64,000 nucleotides of DNA, taken from contig NZ_CP147846.1 in the NCBI RefSeq assembly GCF_037327425.1, positions 3,906,001-3,970,000 on the forward strand, in the 5' to 3' direction. Numbering within the stretch: position 1 is the first letter of the stretch; each line of letters starts with the position of its first letter. Below the pieces are notes generated by a model. It did no database searches. It was not told the origin of the DNA and worked only from the letters and a program-made list of their open reading frames with translations. The position numbers and the translations under genes were made by a program. This document shows, piece by piece, positions 8,531 through 17,172 of the stretch. Source of the stretch: Rhodococcus sovatensis (GTDB lineage: Bacteria; Actinomycetota; Actinomycetes; Mycobacteriales; Mycobacteriaceae).

Positions 8531-9475
8531 GTGGCCGACGCAGTCGCGGTCGGTAGCCGCGTCACCATGCGGTACCGACTGCCGCCCGGTCACAGCCATC
8601 CGATGACCGACGTCATTGGCTCGTTGATCGATTACGACGATTCGGTGGTGGCGGTCAAGGCGTCGGACGGCCGCGTCGTGCGAATCTCTCGGGATCGAGT
8701 CGTCGCGTTGAAGGCCCTCGGACCTCGACCGATTCGTACTTCCGAAATCAGGTCGCTCGAACGAGCTGCCGCTGATGGGTGGCCGGGAGTCGAGCAGGAG
8801 TGGATCGGCGGTTGGCTGATGCGCGCCGGTCACGGATTCACCGGACGGGCGAATTCGGCGGCACCGCTGGAACCGCAGGCAACCGTCGCCGATCTCGATG
8901 CGATCGCCGAGTGGTTCAGCTCGCGCGGACTGCCGACCGTGCTCCTACTTCCCGATCGTCTCGGCTCGGTGCCCGCTGGTTGGTCGACGCGTGACGAGAC
9001 TCTGGTGATGGCCGCCGACATTTCGCGCCTCGAGCTGCCGCAGGAGACGGTGTCGGTGATTGTCGAGGCACCCGACGACGATTGGCTGGGTCTGTATCGC
9101 TACCGCGGGCGTCCCCTCCCCACAGATGCTGTCGAGGTCATCTCGGCTGTGCACGATGGTGTGACGGGCTTTGCCCGCATCGGAAGCGCAGCGTTGGGCG
9201 TGCTTGCGATCGGCCGTGCCGCTGTGACGTCCGGGCCTGACGGTCGCCGCTGGGTCGGCCTGACGGCCGTGGAAGTCGCCGAAGCGCATCGCCGCAACGG
9301 TCTCGGCACCAGGATGTGCGGTGAGCTCGTCGCATGGGGACGAATCCAGGGCGCGACGCACGCATATCTCCAGGTGGCGGCCGCCAACGCGGGCGCGGTC
9401 GCGATGTACCGGGAACTCGGGTTCGTCGAGCATCATCGGTATCGCTATGCGGCTCCGCCGCAGTGGCGCGATTAA
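8531..9475 (+). CDS. GNAT-family N-acetyltransferase (Rv0428c-like)
   Basis: A 314-residue protein. The N-terminal ~75 residues form a small beta-rich domain (VGSRVTMRYRLPPG..., DVIGSLIDYDDSVVAVK). The C-terminal half is a GNAT domain with the acetyl-CoA binding loop HRRNGLGTRMCGELVAWG and then AANAGAVAMYRELGFVEHHRYRY. The substrate is unknown. The GTG start abuts the def stop, so the two are coupled. The last codons (AAPPQWRD then stop) lie in the left arm of a dispersed palindromic repeat, so the C-terminal tail was probably rewritten by the repeat. Confidence 0.85.
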   Translation: MADAVAVGSRVTMRYRLPPGHSHPMTDVIGSLIDYDDSVVAVKASDGRVVRISRDRVVALKALGPRPIRTSEIRSLERAAADGWPGVEQEWIGGWLMRAGHGFTGRANSAAPLEPQATVADLDAIAEWFSSRGLPTVLLLPDRLGSVPAGWSTRDETLVMAADISRLELPQETVSVIVEAPDDDWLGLYRYRGRPLPTDAVEVISAVHDGVTGFARIGSAALGVLAIGRAAVTSGPDGRRWVGLTAVEVAEAHRRNGLGTRMCGELVAWGRIQGATHAYLQVAAANAGAVAMYRELGFVEHHRYRYAAPPQWRD

Positions 9476-9505
9476 GCGCGTTGGCGTGCACTCAACCGTG
9501 CCACT
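9451..9505. repeat. Dispersed palindrome family 1, copy 1
   Basis: The sequence is GGCTCCGCCGC, then a left arm AGTGGCGCGATTAAG, a short spacer, and a right arm TGCACTCAACCGTGCCACT (9487-9505). The arms pair imperfectly, with some G-T wobble. The stop codon of the upstream acetyltransferase (9473-9475) falls inside the left arm. Other copies are at 17129, 37601, 38730 and 43630. Confidence 0.85.
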
Positions 9506-9554
9506 GATCCGGAGGGTCGGGGCCGTGTCGGAGACCTCGAGTAGTCTCTCCCTC

Positions 9555-10355
9555 GTGCGATTTGCTACTTGGAATGTGAACTCCGTCCGCTCTCGGCAAG
9601 ATCGAATCGTCGACTGGCTGCAACGGTCCGACGTCGACGTCTTGGCTATGCAGGAGACCAAGTGCAAGGACGCGCAGTTCCCGTACGAACGTTTCACCGA
9701 GATCGGGTACGAGGTCGCCCACGTCGGCCTCAGCCAGTGGAACGGTGTCGCATTGCTCTCCCGGGTCGGCCTCGATGACGTGCAGATCGGCTTCGAGGAT
9801 CAGCCTGGCTTCAGCAAGGACCCCGAGGTCGAAGCTGTTCGCGAAGCGCGCGCTATCGGAGCTACGTGCGGCGGCGTCCGCATCTGGAGCCTGTACGTTC
9901 CCAACGGCCGCGAGTTGGCGGATCCCCACTACACGTACAAGCTCGAGTGGCTGGCGAAGCTGCGGGCCGACGCGCAGGCCTGGCTCTTGTCGGACCCACA
10001 GGCGCAGATCGCGTTGGTAGGCGACTGGAACATCGCCCCGACCGACGACGACGTCTGGGATCCGGCTCTGTTCGAGGGCAAGACTCACACGTCGGTGGCA
10101 GAACGCGATGCGTTCGAAGCATTCGGCGAGGTCGGATTCACCGAAGTGACACGTCAGTTCACGCCCGAGCCGCGGACCTACACCTACTGGGACTACACCC
10201 AGCTCCGGTTCCCGAAGAAGCAGGGCTTGCGCATCGATATGGCGTTGGCGTCCCCGGCTCTTGCCGCACGAGTGTCAGGCGCATCGATCGACCGTGACGA
10301 GCGCAAGGGCAAGGGTGCGAGCGATCACGCACCGGTCGTCGTCGAGATTTCCTGA
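9555..10355 (+). CDS. xthA: Exodeoxyribonuclease III / AP endonuclease
   Basis: A 266-residue Mg-dependent exonuclease III family protein that cleaves abasic sites in base-excision repair. Family motifs: ATWNVNSVRSRQDR at the N-terminus, the metal-binding Glu in MQETKCKD, the catalytic LVGDWNIAPTDDDV, the LRIDMALAS segment, and the terminal KGASDHAPV with the catalytic His. The GTG at 9555 was chosen because the family starts VRFATWN. Its 3' end overlaps the convergent membrane-protein gene by 31 bp. Confidence 0.95.
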   Translation: MRFATWNVNSVRSRQDRIVDWLQRSDVDVLAMQETKCKDAQFPYERFTEIGYEVAHVGLSQWNGVALLSRVGLDDVQIGFEDQPGFSKDPEVEAVREARAIGATCGGVRIWSLYVPNGRELADPHYTYKLEWLAKLRADAQAWLLSDPQAQIALVGDWNIAPTDDDVWDPALFEGKTHTSVAERDAFEAFGEVGFTEVTRQFTPEPRTYTYWDYTQLRFPKKQGLRIDMALASPALAARVSGASIDRDERKGKGASDHAPVVVEIS

Positions 10356-10924
10356 CGCTCGAACGTCCGGGCGGCCAGCAGCACAGCGCCGGCGAGGATC
10401 AGCAACCCGTGGGCGATCCGCATCCACGGCGGAGCGAAGAACTGTGGCAGGAACAGCACGAACCCGGCAGCGAACACCCAACCCTGCCAACACGCAACTC
10501 GTCGAGCCACTAAAAAAGCCCCGATTGCGATTGCGACCAATCCGACGCCGAACATGACCGACTGGGTCATCCCGTAGCGAATGGGCTCGGCGAGGTCCAT
10601 CGCGCCATAGTTGCCGGTATCCAGCGCGTCGGCGCCGAGGACATTGAGCGCGAACGTCTCGGCGCCGTAGTAGGGCAACACCAGTGCGACGCCGATCAAC
10701 GTCGTCACATCGGCGGCTGTGCCGACGTTCAGCGCCCGAAGCGCAAGAACAAGTGTGATGAAACCGATCATCGCGCTGACGTGCGCGACTATCCACAGCG
10801 GTGACGCGAACGCGTCGGCGCCGGCTCGTCCGAGTTCCGACGAGTACGGGCGCAGTATCGGATAGATCGCGAAAAGGACACCCGCGCCCACGAGTAATGC
10901 AGCTGCCGATCGTTGCCTGTCCAC
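10325..10924 (-). CDS. Six-helix integral membrane protein, unknown function
   Basis: A 199-residue protein with about six hydrophobic segments (for example LVGAGVLFAIYPIL, LWIVAHVSAMIGFITLVLAL, VFAAGFVLFLPQFF, GLLILAGAVLLAA). I recognise no catalytic motif; its size and helix pattern resemble DUF4386-like or general small membrane proteins. GTG start. It converges on xthA with an overlap of 31 bases and stands alone on its strand. Confidence 0.65.
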   Translation of the reverse strand: MDRQRSAAALLVGAGVLFAIYPILRPYSSELGRAGADAFASPLWIVAHVSAMIGFITLVLALRALNVGTAADVTTLIGVALVLPYYGAETFALNVLGADALDTGNYGAMDLAEPIRYGMTQSVMFGVGLVAIAIGAFLVARRVACWQGWVFAAGFVLFLPQFFAPPWMRIAHGLLILAGAVLLAARTFERQEISTTTGA

Positions 10925-11034
10925 CCGAATACCCCTCCCTCGCGAGAGCGTCGCTCTCTCATGCGAGCAGTATTCACGACAATGGAGGCCGGTTCAAGAG
11001 CACCGCTCTCGCGGGGCTACGAGAAACGCGACCG

Positions 11035-11361
11035 TCACGCCACCAGATCCAGGTACTCCAGATTTCGAGCGAGATAGCGTCGCACGTAGGTGCAGACCGG
11101 GACTATCCGCCAGGCGCGGTCGCGAGCGGTATTCAGAGCCCCGCGGACGAGCACACCCGCCCAGCCTCGGTCGCCGAATTCTTCTTTGACGACCGTGTGC
11201 ATGAACGCGACGGAGTCATTGTCCGCCTCGCGGTACCCGAGAATTCCGATCAGATCATCGCCGACGAACAGGTCGAACCTGCTGTACGCGGCGTTGTCCT
11301 CGATACGCACCGACGAGGCGACCGCCGGGGGGTTCGAGAGATCGACTTTATTGTGATGCAT
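11035..11361 (-). CDS. Small NATD1/YjdJ-like N-acetyltransferase, copy A
   Basis: A 108-residue minimal GNAT-like protein. Diagnostic segments are FMHTVVKEEFGDRGWAGVLV and PVCTYVRRYLARNLEYLDLV, which match the short acetyltransferase fold of NATD1/YjdJ proteins. It is about half identical by eye to its neighbour at 11469-11792 and lies 107 bp downstream of it, so the two are tandem paralogues. The physiological substrate is unknown. Confidence 0.8.
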   Translation of the reverse strand: MHHNKVDLSNPPAVASSVRIEDNAAYSRFDLFVGDDLIGILGYREADNDSVAFMHTVVKEEFGDRGWAGVLVRGALNTARDRAWRIVPVCTYVRRYLARNLEYLDLVA

Positions 11362-11468
11362 TTCACCATGAGAACAGTGGTCTGCATCGGTCGCCGTGCG
11401 ACCGGTGAATCGGATAGCAATTCGACGCCACGTCGAGTTGCAACCGTTACGTCAGAGGGAGCGACGCG

Positions 11469-11792
11469 TCAGAGCGGAACGACGAGGTCTGCATAGTCCG
11501 GATTCGCAGCAACGAATCGTTGGACGTACGTGCAGACCGGCTTCACCTTCCATCCATACGACCGAGCACTGTCCAGCGACCGGCGAACGAGAATGGCGGC
11601 GAGGCCCTGATGCCCGAAGTCCTCGGTGACGACGGTGTGCATGAACGAGACGACGTGGGTCCGACCGCGTTTGACAGGGGCCTCGACCTCGTAGAAGCCG
11701 ACGATTCCGACCAGATCACCGTTGAGCCTCAACTCGAAGCGGTTCTGGTCGGTATTGATGGAAACATCGGCACTGGGGGTACTGGCAAGCAT
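11469..11792 (-). CDS. Small NATD1/YjdJ-like N-acetyltransferase, copy B
   Basis: A 107-residue paralogue of the downstream gene, with FMHTVVTEDFGHQGLAAILV and PVCTYVQRFVAANPDYADLV. An AGGAGGTGACC-type ribosome site stands before the ATG (read on the minus strand just above 11792), much stronger than that of copy A. The 107-bp gap between the copies means they may be separately transcribed. Confidence 0.8.
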   Translation of the reverse strand: MLASTPSADVSINTDQNRFELRLNGDLVGIVGFYEVEAPVKRGRTHVVSFMHTVVTEDFGHQGLAAILVRRSLDSARSYGWKVKPVCTYVQRFVAANPDYADLVVPL

Positions 11793-12056
11793 GGGTCACC
11801 TCCTTTGCGTAGGTGGATGGTGATGCGAAGATTTCTAGTAAATTGTGACGTGCACCACTATTAAACATGCGATCACTGAGCTTGTCACCCGTTTGTACCA
11901 ACAAACCTTCGGTTGCGTAGGTATGAAACGTACTTGCAACACTCGCACTGGTAGACGTCACAGATGGTCCCGACCGATGTTGTGATGCAACAACATTCAT
12001 AGCGGACTGCGCATCTGTCGCTGTGAGTTACACCGCTCCCGGTACTGTCAACGATC

Positions 12057-12899
12057 GTGAAGTTCCTACCGCTGACACCCAACGGCTCGACCCCCGTACG
12101 CGCGCTCACCATCGCCGGTACCGACTCCGGTGGTGGCGCAGGAATACAAGCCGACAGTCGAACGATGGCGATGTGTGGCGTCCACGCGTGCGTTGCCGTT
12201 GCCGCCGTTACCGTGCAGAACACGGTCGGTGTGAGTGGATTCCATGAGATCCCGCCACATGTGGTTGCCGACCAGGTACGCACGGTCGTCGGCGATATCG
12301 GAATCGGAGCATCGAAGACCGGCATGCTCGCGTCCACCGCAATCATCGAAGCCGTCACGTCGGTGTGCGTCGAGGTCGGGATCGGCAGAGACGCCTCGAT
12401 CCCCCTCGTCGTCGATCCTGTGTGTGCATCGATGCACGGCGATCCACTCCTACACGCCGAAGCGCTCGACGCCATCAGGAACACGCTGTTTCCGATCGCG
12501 ACAATCGTGACGCCGAATCTCGACGAAATCCGCCTGATCACTGGAATCGACGTCATCGACGATGCCACTGCACGTCGGGCTGCGGAGGCCCTTCATGCTC
12601 TGGGCGCCCAGTGGGCACTGGTCAAGGGCGGACACCTACGGACGTCGGACAACAGCACCGACATTCTGTTCGACGGCGACACGATTCTCGAGTTCACGAG
12701 CCCGCGCATCGATACCGGGAACGATCATGGCGGCGGCGACACTCTGGCGGCGGCGATCACCTGCGCCCTGGCCAACGGGTATTCGGTTCCCGACGCGGTC
12801 GCGTTCGGAAAGGACTGGGTCACCGAATGCCTGGCTGCGTCGTACGACCTCGGCGCGGGGCACGGCCCGGTCTCACCGCTGTGGAGACTCAGCCGATAG
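12057..12899 (+). CDS. thiD: Hydroxymethylpyrimidine (phosphate) kinase
   Basis: A 280-residue ribokinase-like enzyme that phosphorylates HMP and HMP-phosphate for the pyrimidine half of thiamine diphosphate. Family features: IAGTDSGGGAGIQAD (about residues 20-34), VTVQNTVGV, KTGMLAS, VVDPVCASMHGDPLL, TPNLDEIRLITG and ALVKGGH. The usual C-terminal HGTGCT box reads NDHGGGDTLAAAI, with Asp where many ThiD have Cys, as in pyridoxal kinases. The context (thiO, thiS, thiG, thiE within 7 kb) supports ThiD. The GTG start at 12057 lies after a 264-bp noncoding gap. Confidence 0.92.
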   Translation: MKFLPLTPNGSTPVRALTIAGTDSGGGAGIQADSRTMAMCGVHACVAVAAVTVQNTVGVSGFHEIPPHVVADQVRTVVGDIGIGASKTGMLASTAIIEAVTSVCVEVGIGRDASIPLVVDPVCASMHGDPLLHAEALDAIRNTLFPIATIVTPNLDEIRLITGIDVIDDATARRAAEALHALGAQWALVKGGHLRTSDNSTDILFDGDTILEFTSPRIDTGNDHGGGDTLAAAITCALANGYSVPDAVAFGKDWVTECLAASYDLGAGHGPVSPLWRLSR

Positions 12900-13722
12900 G
12901 AGGGGCCTTCTCAGCTCGAGGCGACGGCGATGCCACCAAGCGCAGAATCTTCAGGTCCTCGGGCACCCCGCTGAGTTTCGGCGCAAAGAAGCCGCGCCGA
13001 TATGGACGCGCGGCCAGATCGAGCGACTCCAGCGTCCCAGCCGGCAGTGCATCGAGCGCGACCTGGGAGATCATCAGGTTGCCATTGCCCCCGGTCTGCA
13101 TCACTCGTGCGGCCACTGTGACGTCGACGCCGAGCCAATCCGACCCGATCTGGCGAGGACTGCCGGTGTGAATACCCACCCGCATCGTCGGCGTGAAGCC
13201 GTTAACACTCACCTCCTCGAGCGCGGCACGCGCATTCACCACAGCTTCGAGGGCCTTGTCCGGTCGATAGAAGACCGCCATGATGCCGTCGCCCAGTCGC
13301 TTGACGACGTGGCCACCGGAAGTGGCAACGGCCGGCTCGACGGCCTTCGAGACTTTGCGCAACAAGGTGAGGGTGTCAGCATCGCCCGCAACGAGTGACC
13401 ACGACGAGAACCCGACGAGATCGGTGAAGACGATGGTGACGTCGCGTTCGCCGCGACCACGGCCAGTTCGTTCGAGCACCGCCTGCCACACCTGCAGCGC
13501 ACCGAGTCCGACCTCGCGAGACGCCCCGGGCTCGTCGTCGAGAAACTTGTCCGCGGCGCGCGCGACCGCCAGTGCGGAACCCGGGCCTGCCATGGACAAC
13601 GGATCGCCGAATGTCGGATCCCCGGGAAGCACTCGCCTGACCCGACGTACGACATCGACGATCGCTGGGCTGCGATTCACACCGCGCACCCACTCGATCG
13701 TCGACGCCACGTACGGATTCAT
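12889..13722 (-). CDS. Class III adenylate/guanylate cyclase
   Basis: A 277-residue soluble protein: an N-terminal helical region of about 90 residues, then a class III nucleotide cyclase catalytic domain. Metal-binding aspartates are in IVFTDLVGFS and KRLGDGIMAVF, and the Lys of VVKRLGD is at the purine-specifying position. The transition-state arginine is in VTVAARVMQ, but the usual neighbouring Asn (VNxAAR) is Thr here. It would make cAMP (or cGMP) from ATP (GTP). Its 3' end overlaps thiD by 11 bases on the opposite strand. Confidence 0.88.
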   Translation of the reverse strand: MNPYVASTIEWVRGVNRSPAIVDVVRRVRRVLPGDPTFGDPLSMAGPGSALAVARAADKFLDDEPGASREVGLGALQVWQAVLERTGRGRGERDVTIVFTDLVGFSSWSLVAGDADTLTLLRKVSKAVEPAVATSGGHVVKRLGDGIMAVFYRPDKALEAVVNARAALEEVSVNGFTPTMRVGIHTGSPRQIGSDWLGVDVTVAARVMQTGGNGNLMISQVALDALPAGTLESLDLAARPYRRGFFAPKLSGVPEDLKILRLVASPSPRAEKAPPIG

Positions 13723-13753
13723 GAAACCGAGCGTAACCGACGGTTACACATAA

Positions 13754-15244
13754 CTACTTCTCAGCTCGGGCCTCTGCGCGGGCAGCGCCGACCGGAACGC
13801 CGTTGGGCCCTTCGACCGATTGAGCATAGGTGCCGATACCGAAACCGACCGCCGAGGCGTACTCGGCCAGCGCCTCTCTGTCGACGTTCGCCAGGGTGTC
13901 CTCGGCCGTGTGGTAATTCTGGTCGAACGTTTCACCTGCTGTGCCTCCCCACTTCTCGGCCTGCTCAGGTGTCTTCTCCTCGTCTGCGCCCGTGAAGACC
14001 CCCCCTGCGGGGATTCCGACCTCGATGAACGGGCCGTAGTCGGAGCGGCCGTCGAAGTCGGTTCCGTCGGCTGCGATGCCCTCTTGCAGTAGGCGCTCAA
14101 CGAAGACCCGCTCGATCGCGTCGGATCCGGGAGGCCCGGCGGGCGCTCCTACCTGGTCGGAGTCATCCCCGTCGTAGGCGAGGTAGCCGGCGTTGTGCGA
14201 GCCGATCATGTCGAAGTTCAAGTACAGCGCGATGTTCGCCTTGTCCTCGTCGCTCAGTCCCTCGACGTACTTAGCGGATCCTACGAGTCCAAGCTCCTCG
14301 GCCCCCCAGAACGTGAAACGGACTGCATTGGTGACTTCCGGTTCTGCGCCCAATTGCAACGCCGATTCCAGGATTGCTGCAGTACCAGTGCCGTTGTCGT
14401 TGATACCCGGACCCTCAGGGACGCTGTCGAGGTGCGCACCGGCGACGACAACGTTCGACCTATCCCCGGTTTTGGTCTGCGCAATGATGTTGCGGCTCTT
14501 GGTTGTCGTGGTTTCGGTATCGAGCGTCAGCGTCAGTTCCGGTGCTGCCGCCACGATGGGTCCGTCTTCCTGGCTGACGCCGCCGGTAGGAATTTTTGCG
14601 ACATCCGCCCCGCCGAGGGTGCTGCCGTCGAGAGGACCGGGTTGGTTGTTGACCACCACCACCGCTGCCGCGCCGAGGTCTGCGGCGATGGTCTGCTTGG
14701 CGCTGAACGGGCATACGCCACGATTGACGACGACGATGGCACCCGCAAGGTCGAGACCGTCGTAATCCGTTGCCTCACAACCGGGTGATTCGTCGGCCGG
14801 CGCGGCGACGACGCGCGCCGTGATCCCGCCTTCCGGGGTGGACGGCGAGTATTGCAGTGCCGCTACGGAAATCTGCTGATCACCGGCGGACAACAATTGG
14901 GTGTCGGCTGCGAACTGGTCGAATTCGAACTCCGGCGTTTCTACCTCGAAACCCGCTGCATCCAACTTGCTCTGTACGTAGTCGACGCTGGCGTCGTATC
15001 CCGAGGTACCAGCCGCTCGATTTCCGTTGTTCTCCGACGCAATTCGCTCGAGTTCCTCGAGATGACCTACAACGGCATCCTCGGTGATCGCATCGGCCAA
15101 GCCTTGACCGTCCGCGGTCGAAATGGGAGACGGTACGGAAACGGCCGGCTGCTCGGCCTCCTCGGATGTATCCGTAGAGGACGAGCAACCGGCCAGCACC
15201 AGGGCGCCGACTGCGAAACTTGCAAGTAGGTTCATCCTTCGCAT
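13754..15244 (-). CDS. Lipoprotein aminopeptidase, M28 family with PA domain (LpqL-like)
   Basis: A 496-residue secreted zinc aminopeptidase. The signal peptide ends in the lipobox LAGC (residue 20). A protease-associated domain occupies about residues 140-250, and an M28 domain follows with metal ligands in GAHLDSVPEG, GINDNGTG, WGAEELGL, NFDMIGSH and NYHTAEDT. It probably trims peptides at the cell surface. It matches M. tuberculosis LpqL (Rv0418) in domain order and in its position near thiG. Confidence 0.93.
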   Translation of the reverse strand: MRRMNLLASFAVGALVLAGCSSSTDTSEEAEQPAVSVPSPISTADGQGLADAITEDAVVGHLEELERIASENNGNRAAGTSGYDASVDYVQSKLDAAGFEVETPEFEFDQFAADTQLLSAGDQQISVAALQYSPSTPEGGITARVVAAPADESPGCEATDYDGLDLAGAIVVVNRGVCPFSAKQTIAADLGAAAVVVVNNQPGPLDGSTLGGADVAKIPTGGVSQEDGPIVAAAPELTLTLDTETTTTKSRNIIAQTKTGDRSNVVVAGAHLDSVPEGPGINDNGTGTAAILESALQLGAEPEVTNAVRFTFWGAEELGLVGSAKYVEGLSDEDKANIALYLNFDMIGSHNAGYLAYDGDDSDQVGAPAGPPGSDAIERVFVERLLQEGIAADGTDFDGRSDYGPFIEVGIPAGGVFTGADEEKTPEQAEKWGGTAGETFDQNYHTAEDTLANVDREALAEYASAVGFGIGTYAQSVEGPNGVPVGAARAEARAEK

Positions 15245-15268
15245 GCAAGCACCCTAGCTGCAACCAGG

Positions 15269-16066
15269 TCAGGCGTCTCGGCGATTGACCACGAACACCG
15301 CAAGCCCGAACACGATCGCGGTGAAGCCGATGAAGTAGATCAGGCTACCGATCGGACCCCAGTGGAAGTCGATCCCGCCGTCGGATCCAAGGAAGTGACT
15401 CGCGTTGAGCCACGGGAGGAACGGCTGAATCGCACGGCCGACGGATCCGAAGAGTCCGAACAGATTCTCGACGACCAAGGGCCACAGGAGGAGCAGAGCA
15501 ATCGCACCTGCGGACTGACGGAGGAGCGCACCGACGCCGACGGCAACGACGATCTGCAGGAAGGCGAGGATGGCGGTTCCGTAGATGACCCGCCAGGTTC
15601 CGTCGACATCGAAGCTCAGCATTGCTCCCGCGTCCGGTCCGGCGAGGGCCTTCGCGAGGTAGAACGCGCCGAGGCCGAGGACGAAGCTCAAAACGAAGCC
15701 GAAGACACCGATCAGCAGCGCTTTGACCGCCAACACCGAGGTGCGGTTCGGAATAGCCTGGAACGTAGTCCGGATGACGCCGAACCGGTATTCGCTCGTC
15801 ACCGTCAGGGCCGCCAGGATCATCAGAACCATGACGCCGAAGCCACCGACGCCACTTCCGACTGCGTCGAACACTGTGGGCAAGTACGGATCGAAGTCGG
15901 GGGTATTCCCTGCTGCCACATCGTTGTTGTACGAGTCGAGGCTCAACTTCGAGGTGAATCCAACGATTGCGCCCAGACCCAGACCGAGGACGACGACGGC
16001 AATGGTGCACCACCACGGCGACTTCGTCGAGGTGATCTTGATACGTTCTGCTGCCAATACACCCAT
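15269..16066 (-). CDS. ABC-2 type exporter permease
   Basis: A 265-residue protein with six hydrophobic helices in the ABC-2 arrangement (AAERIKITSTKSPWW at the N-terminus; a conserved TSEYRFGVIRTTFQAIPNR loop near residue 90). It partners the ATPase encoded directly upstream: the ATPase stop and this ATG share one base (TGATG at 16064-16068). The transported compound is unknown. Confidence 0.88.
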   Translation of the reverse strand: MGVLAAERIKITSTKSPWWCTIAVVVLGLGLGAIVGFTSKLSLDSYNNDVAAGNTPDFDPYLPTVFDAVGSGVGGFGVMVLMILAALTVTSEYRFGVIRTTFQAIPNRTSVLAVKALLIGVFGFVLSFVLGLGAFYLAKALAGPDAGAMLSFDVDGTWRVIYGTAILAFLQIVVAVGVGALLRQSAGAIALLLLWPLVVENLFGLFGSVGRAIQPFLPWLNASHFLGSDGGIDFHWGPIGSLIYFIGFTAIVFGLAVFVVNRRDA

Positions 16067-17010
16067 CAGAGTGCACCTCCCATGGATTCGGCTTCTACGC
16101 CGTGATATTGAACGTCGTCGCCGGTGAGCTTCATGAACGCTTCCTCCAACGATCCACGCTGCGAGGACAATTCGTGAAGGACGATGCCGGACCTGCCTGC
16201 GATATCACCGATGGCTTCGGTTGTGGAGTTGACCACGACCAACGAAGGCTGCAGTTCCTTTCCGGCGCCCGGCTCGCGAACCGTGAGCCCCGCGGAAGTC
16301 AGTGCACTACGAAGCGCATCGAGCTGCGGACTTCGAACCCGCACCGACGCTTCGGAGGCGTGATCGATGAAGCTCTGGACCGACGAGTCGGAGATGAGCT
16401 TTCCGCGGCCGATGATCACGAGATGCTCTGCGGTCTGGGCCATCTCGGACAACAGGTGGCTCGACACGAGCACCGTTCGACCTTCGGCGGCGAGGCGCTG
16501 CATGAACTTTCGAATCCAGACGATGCCCTCGGGGTCGAGGCCGTTCACCGGCTCGTCGAACAACAGAACTTTGGGATCTCCGAGAAGGGCGCCAGCGAGT
16601 CCGAGTCGCTGAGACATACCGAGCGAGAATCCACCGGCGTTCTTCTTGGCGACCTCGCTCAGACCTACGAGGCGCAGGACTTCCTCCACCCGCGACTTCG
16701 GAATCCCGTTGGACGCTGCCATCCATTCCAGATGTGCTCGCGCAGAACGGTTGGGGTGCACCCACTTGGCGTCGAGAAGCGCTCCGACGGTACGCAGTGG
16801 CTGCTTGAGTTGGTTGTAGGGCTTACCCTCGATCAAGGCGTGGCCGCTGGTAGGGCGGTCCAATCCGAGGATCATCCGCATGGTCGTCGACTTACCCGCA
16901 CCGTTGGGTCCGAGGAAGCCGGTCACAATTCCTGGCTTGACGGTGAAGGTGAGGTCTTCTACAGCCTTCACCGCTCCGTATTGCTTGGTCAGTCCTGCCA
17001 CTTCGATCAT
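16066..17010 (-). CDS. ABC-2 type exporter ATP-binding protein
   Basis: A 314-residue ABC ATPase with Walker A GPNGAGKSTT (about residue 36), Q-loop region, signature SLGMSQRLGLAGAL (LSGGQ variant), Walker B VLLFDEPVNGLD, and switch His in SSHLLSEM. It is of the multidrug/bacitracin-type exporter class with a C-terminal regulatory domain. The ATG at 17010 was chosen because the ABC fold begins MIEVAGLTKQYG and GAGAGGG precedes it; the frame extends upstream to 17256 across a repeat, which is unlikely to be translated. Confidence 0.93.
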   Translation of the reverse strand: MIEVAGLTKQYGAVKAVEDLTFTVKPGIVTGFLGPNGAGKSTTMRMILGLDRPTSGHALIEGKPYNQLKQPLRTVGALLDAKWVHPNRSARAHLEWMAASNGIPKSRVEEVLRLVGLSEVAKKNAGGFSLGMSQRLGLAGALLGDPKVLLFDEPVNGLDPEGIVWIRKFMQRLAAEGRTVLVSSHLLSEMAQTAEHLVIIGRGKLISDSSVQSFIDHASEASVRVRSPQLDALRSALTSAGLTVREPGAGKELQPSLVVVNSTTEAIGDIAGRSGIVLHELSSQRGSLEEAFMKLTGDDVQYHGVEAESMGGAL

Positions 17011-17086
17011 GGCGCTAACCCTCTCGCACCGACAGGGCCGAGCACATCGCCCGCGAGTCTCGACCTTGGTCATCCTTTTGGATGAT

Positions 17087-17172
17087 GGGCCGTCCCGGCC
17101 CAGTGCACGATCTGGGCCGTCCCGGCCCAGTGGCACGGTTGAGTGCACCCCGATGCACTCAACCGTGCCACT
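17087..17172. repeat. Dispersed palindrome family 1, copy 2, with a doubled GC hairpin
   Basis: A perfect 19-bp inverted repeat, AGTGGCACGGTTGAGTGCA (17129-17147) and its complement (17154-17172), with a 6-base loop. Just left are two 19-bp direct copies of GGGCCGTCCCGGCCCAGTG (17087-17105, 17114-17132), each a small hairpin. The thiG stop codon (17171-17173) overlaps the right edge. It could terminate thiOSG transcription. Confidence 0.9.
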
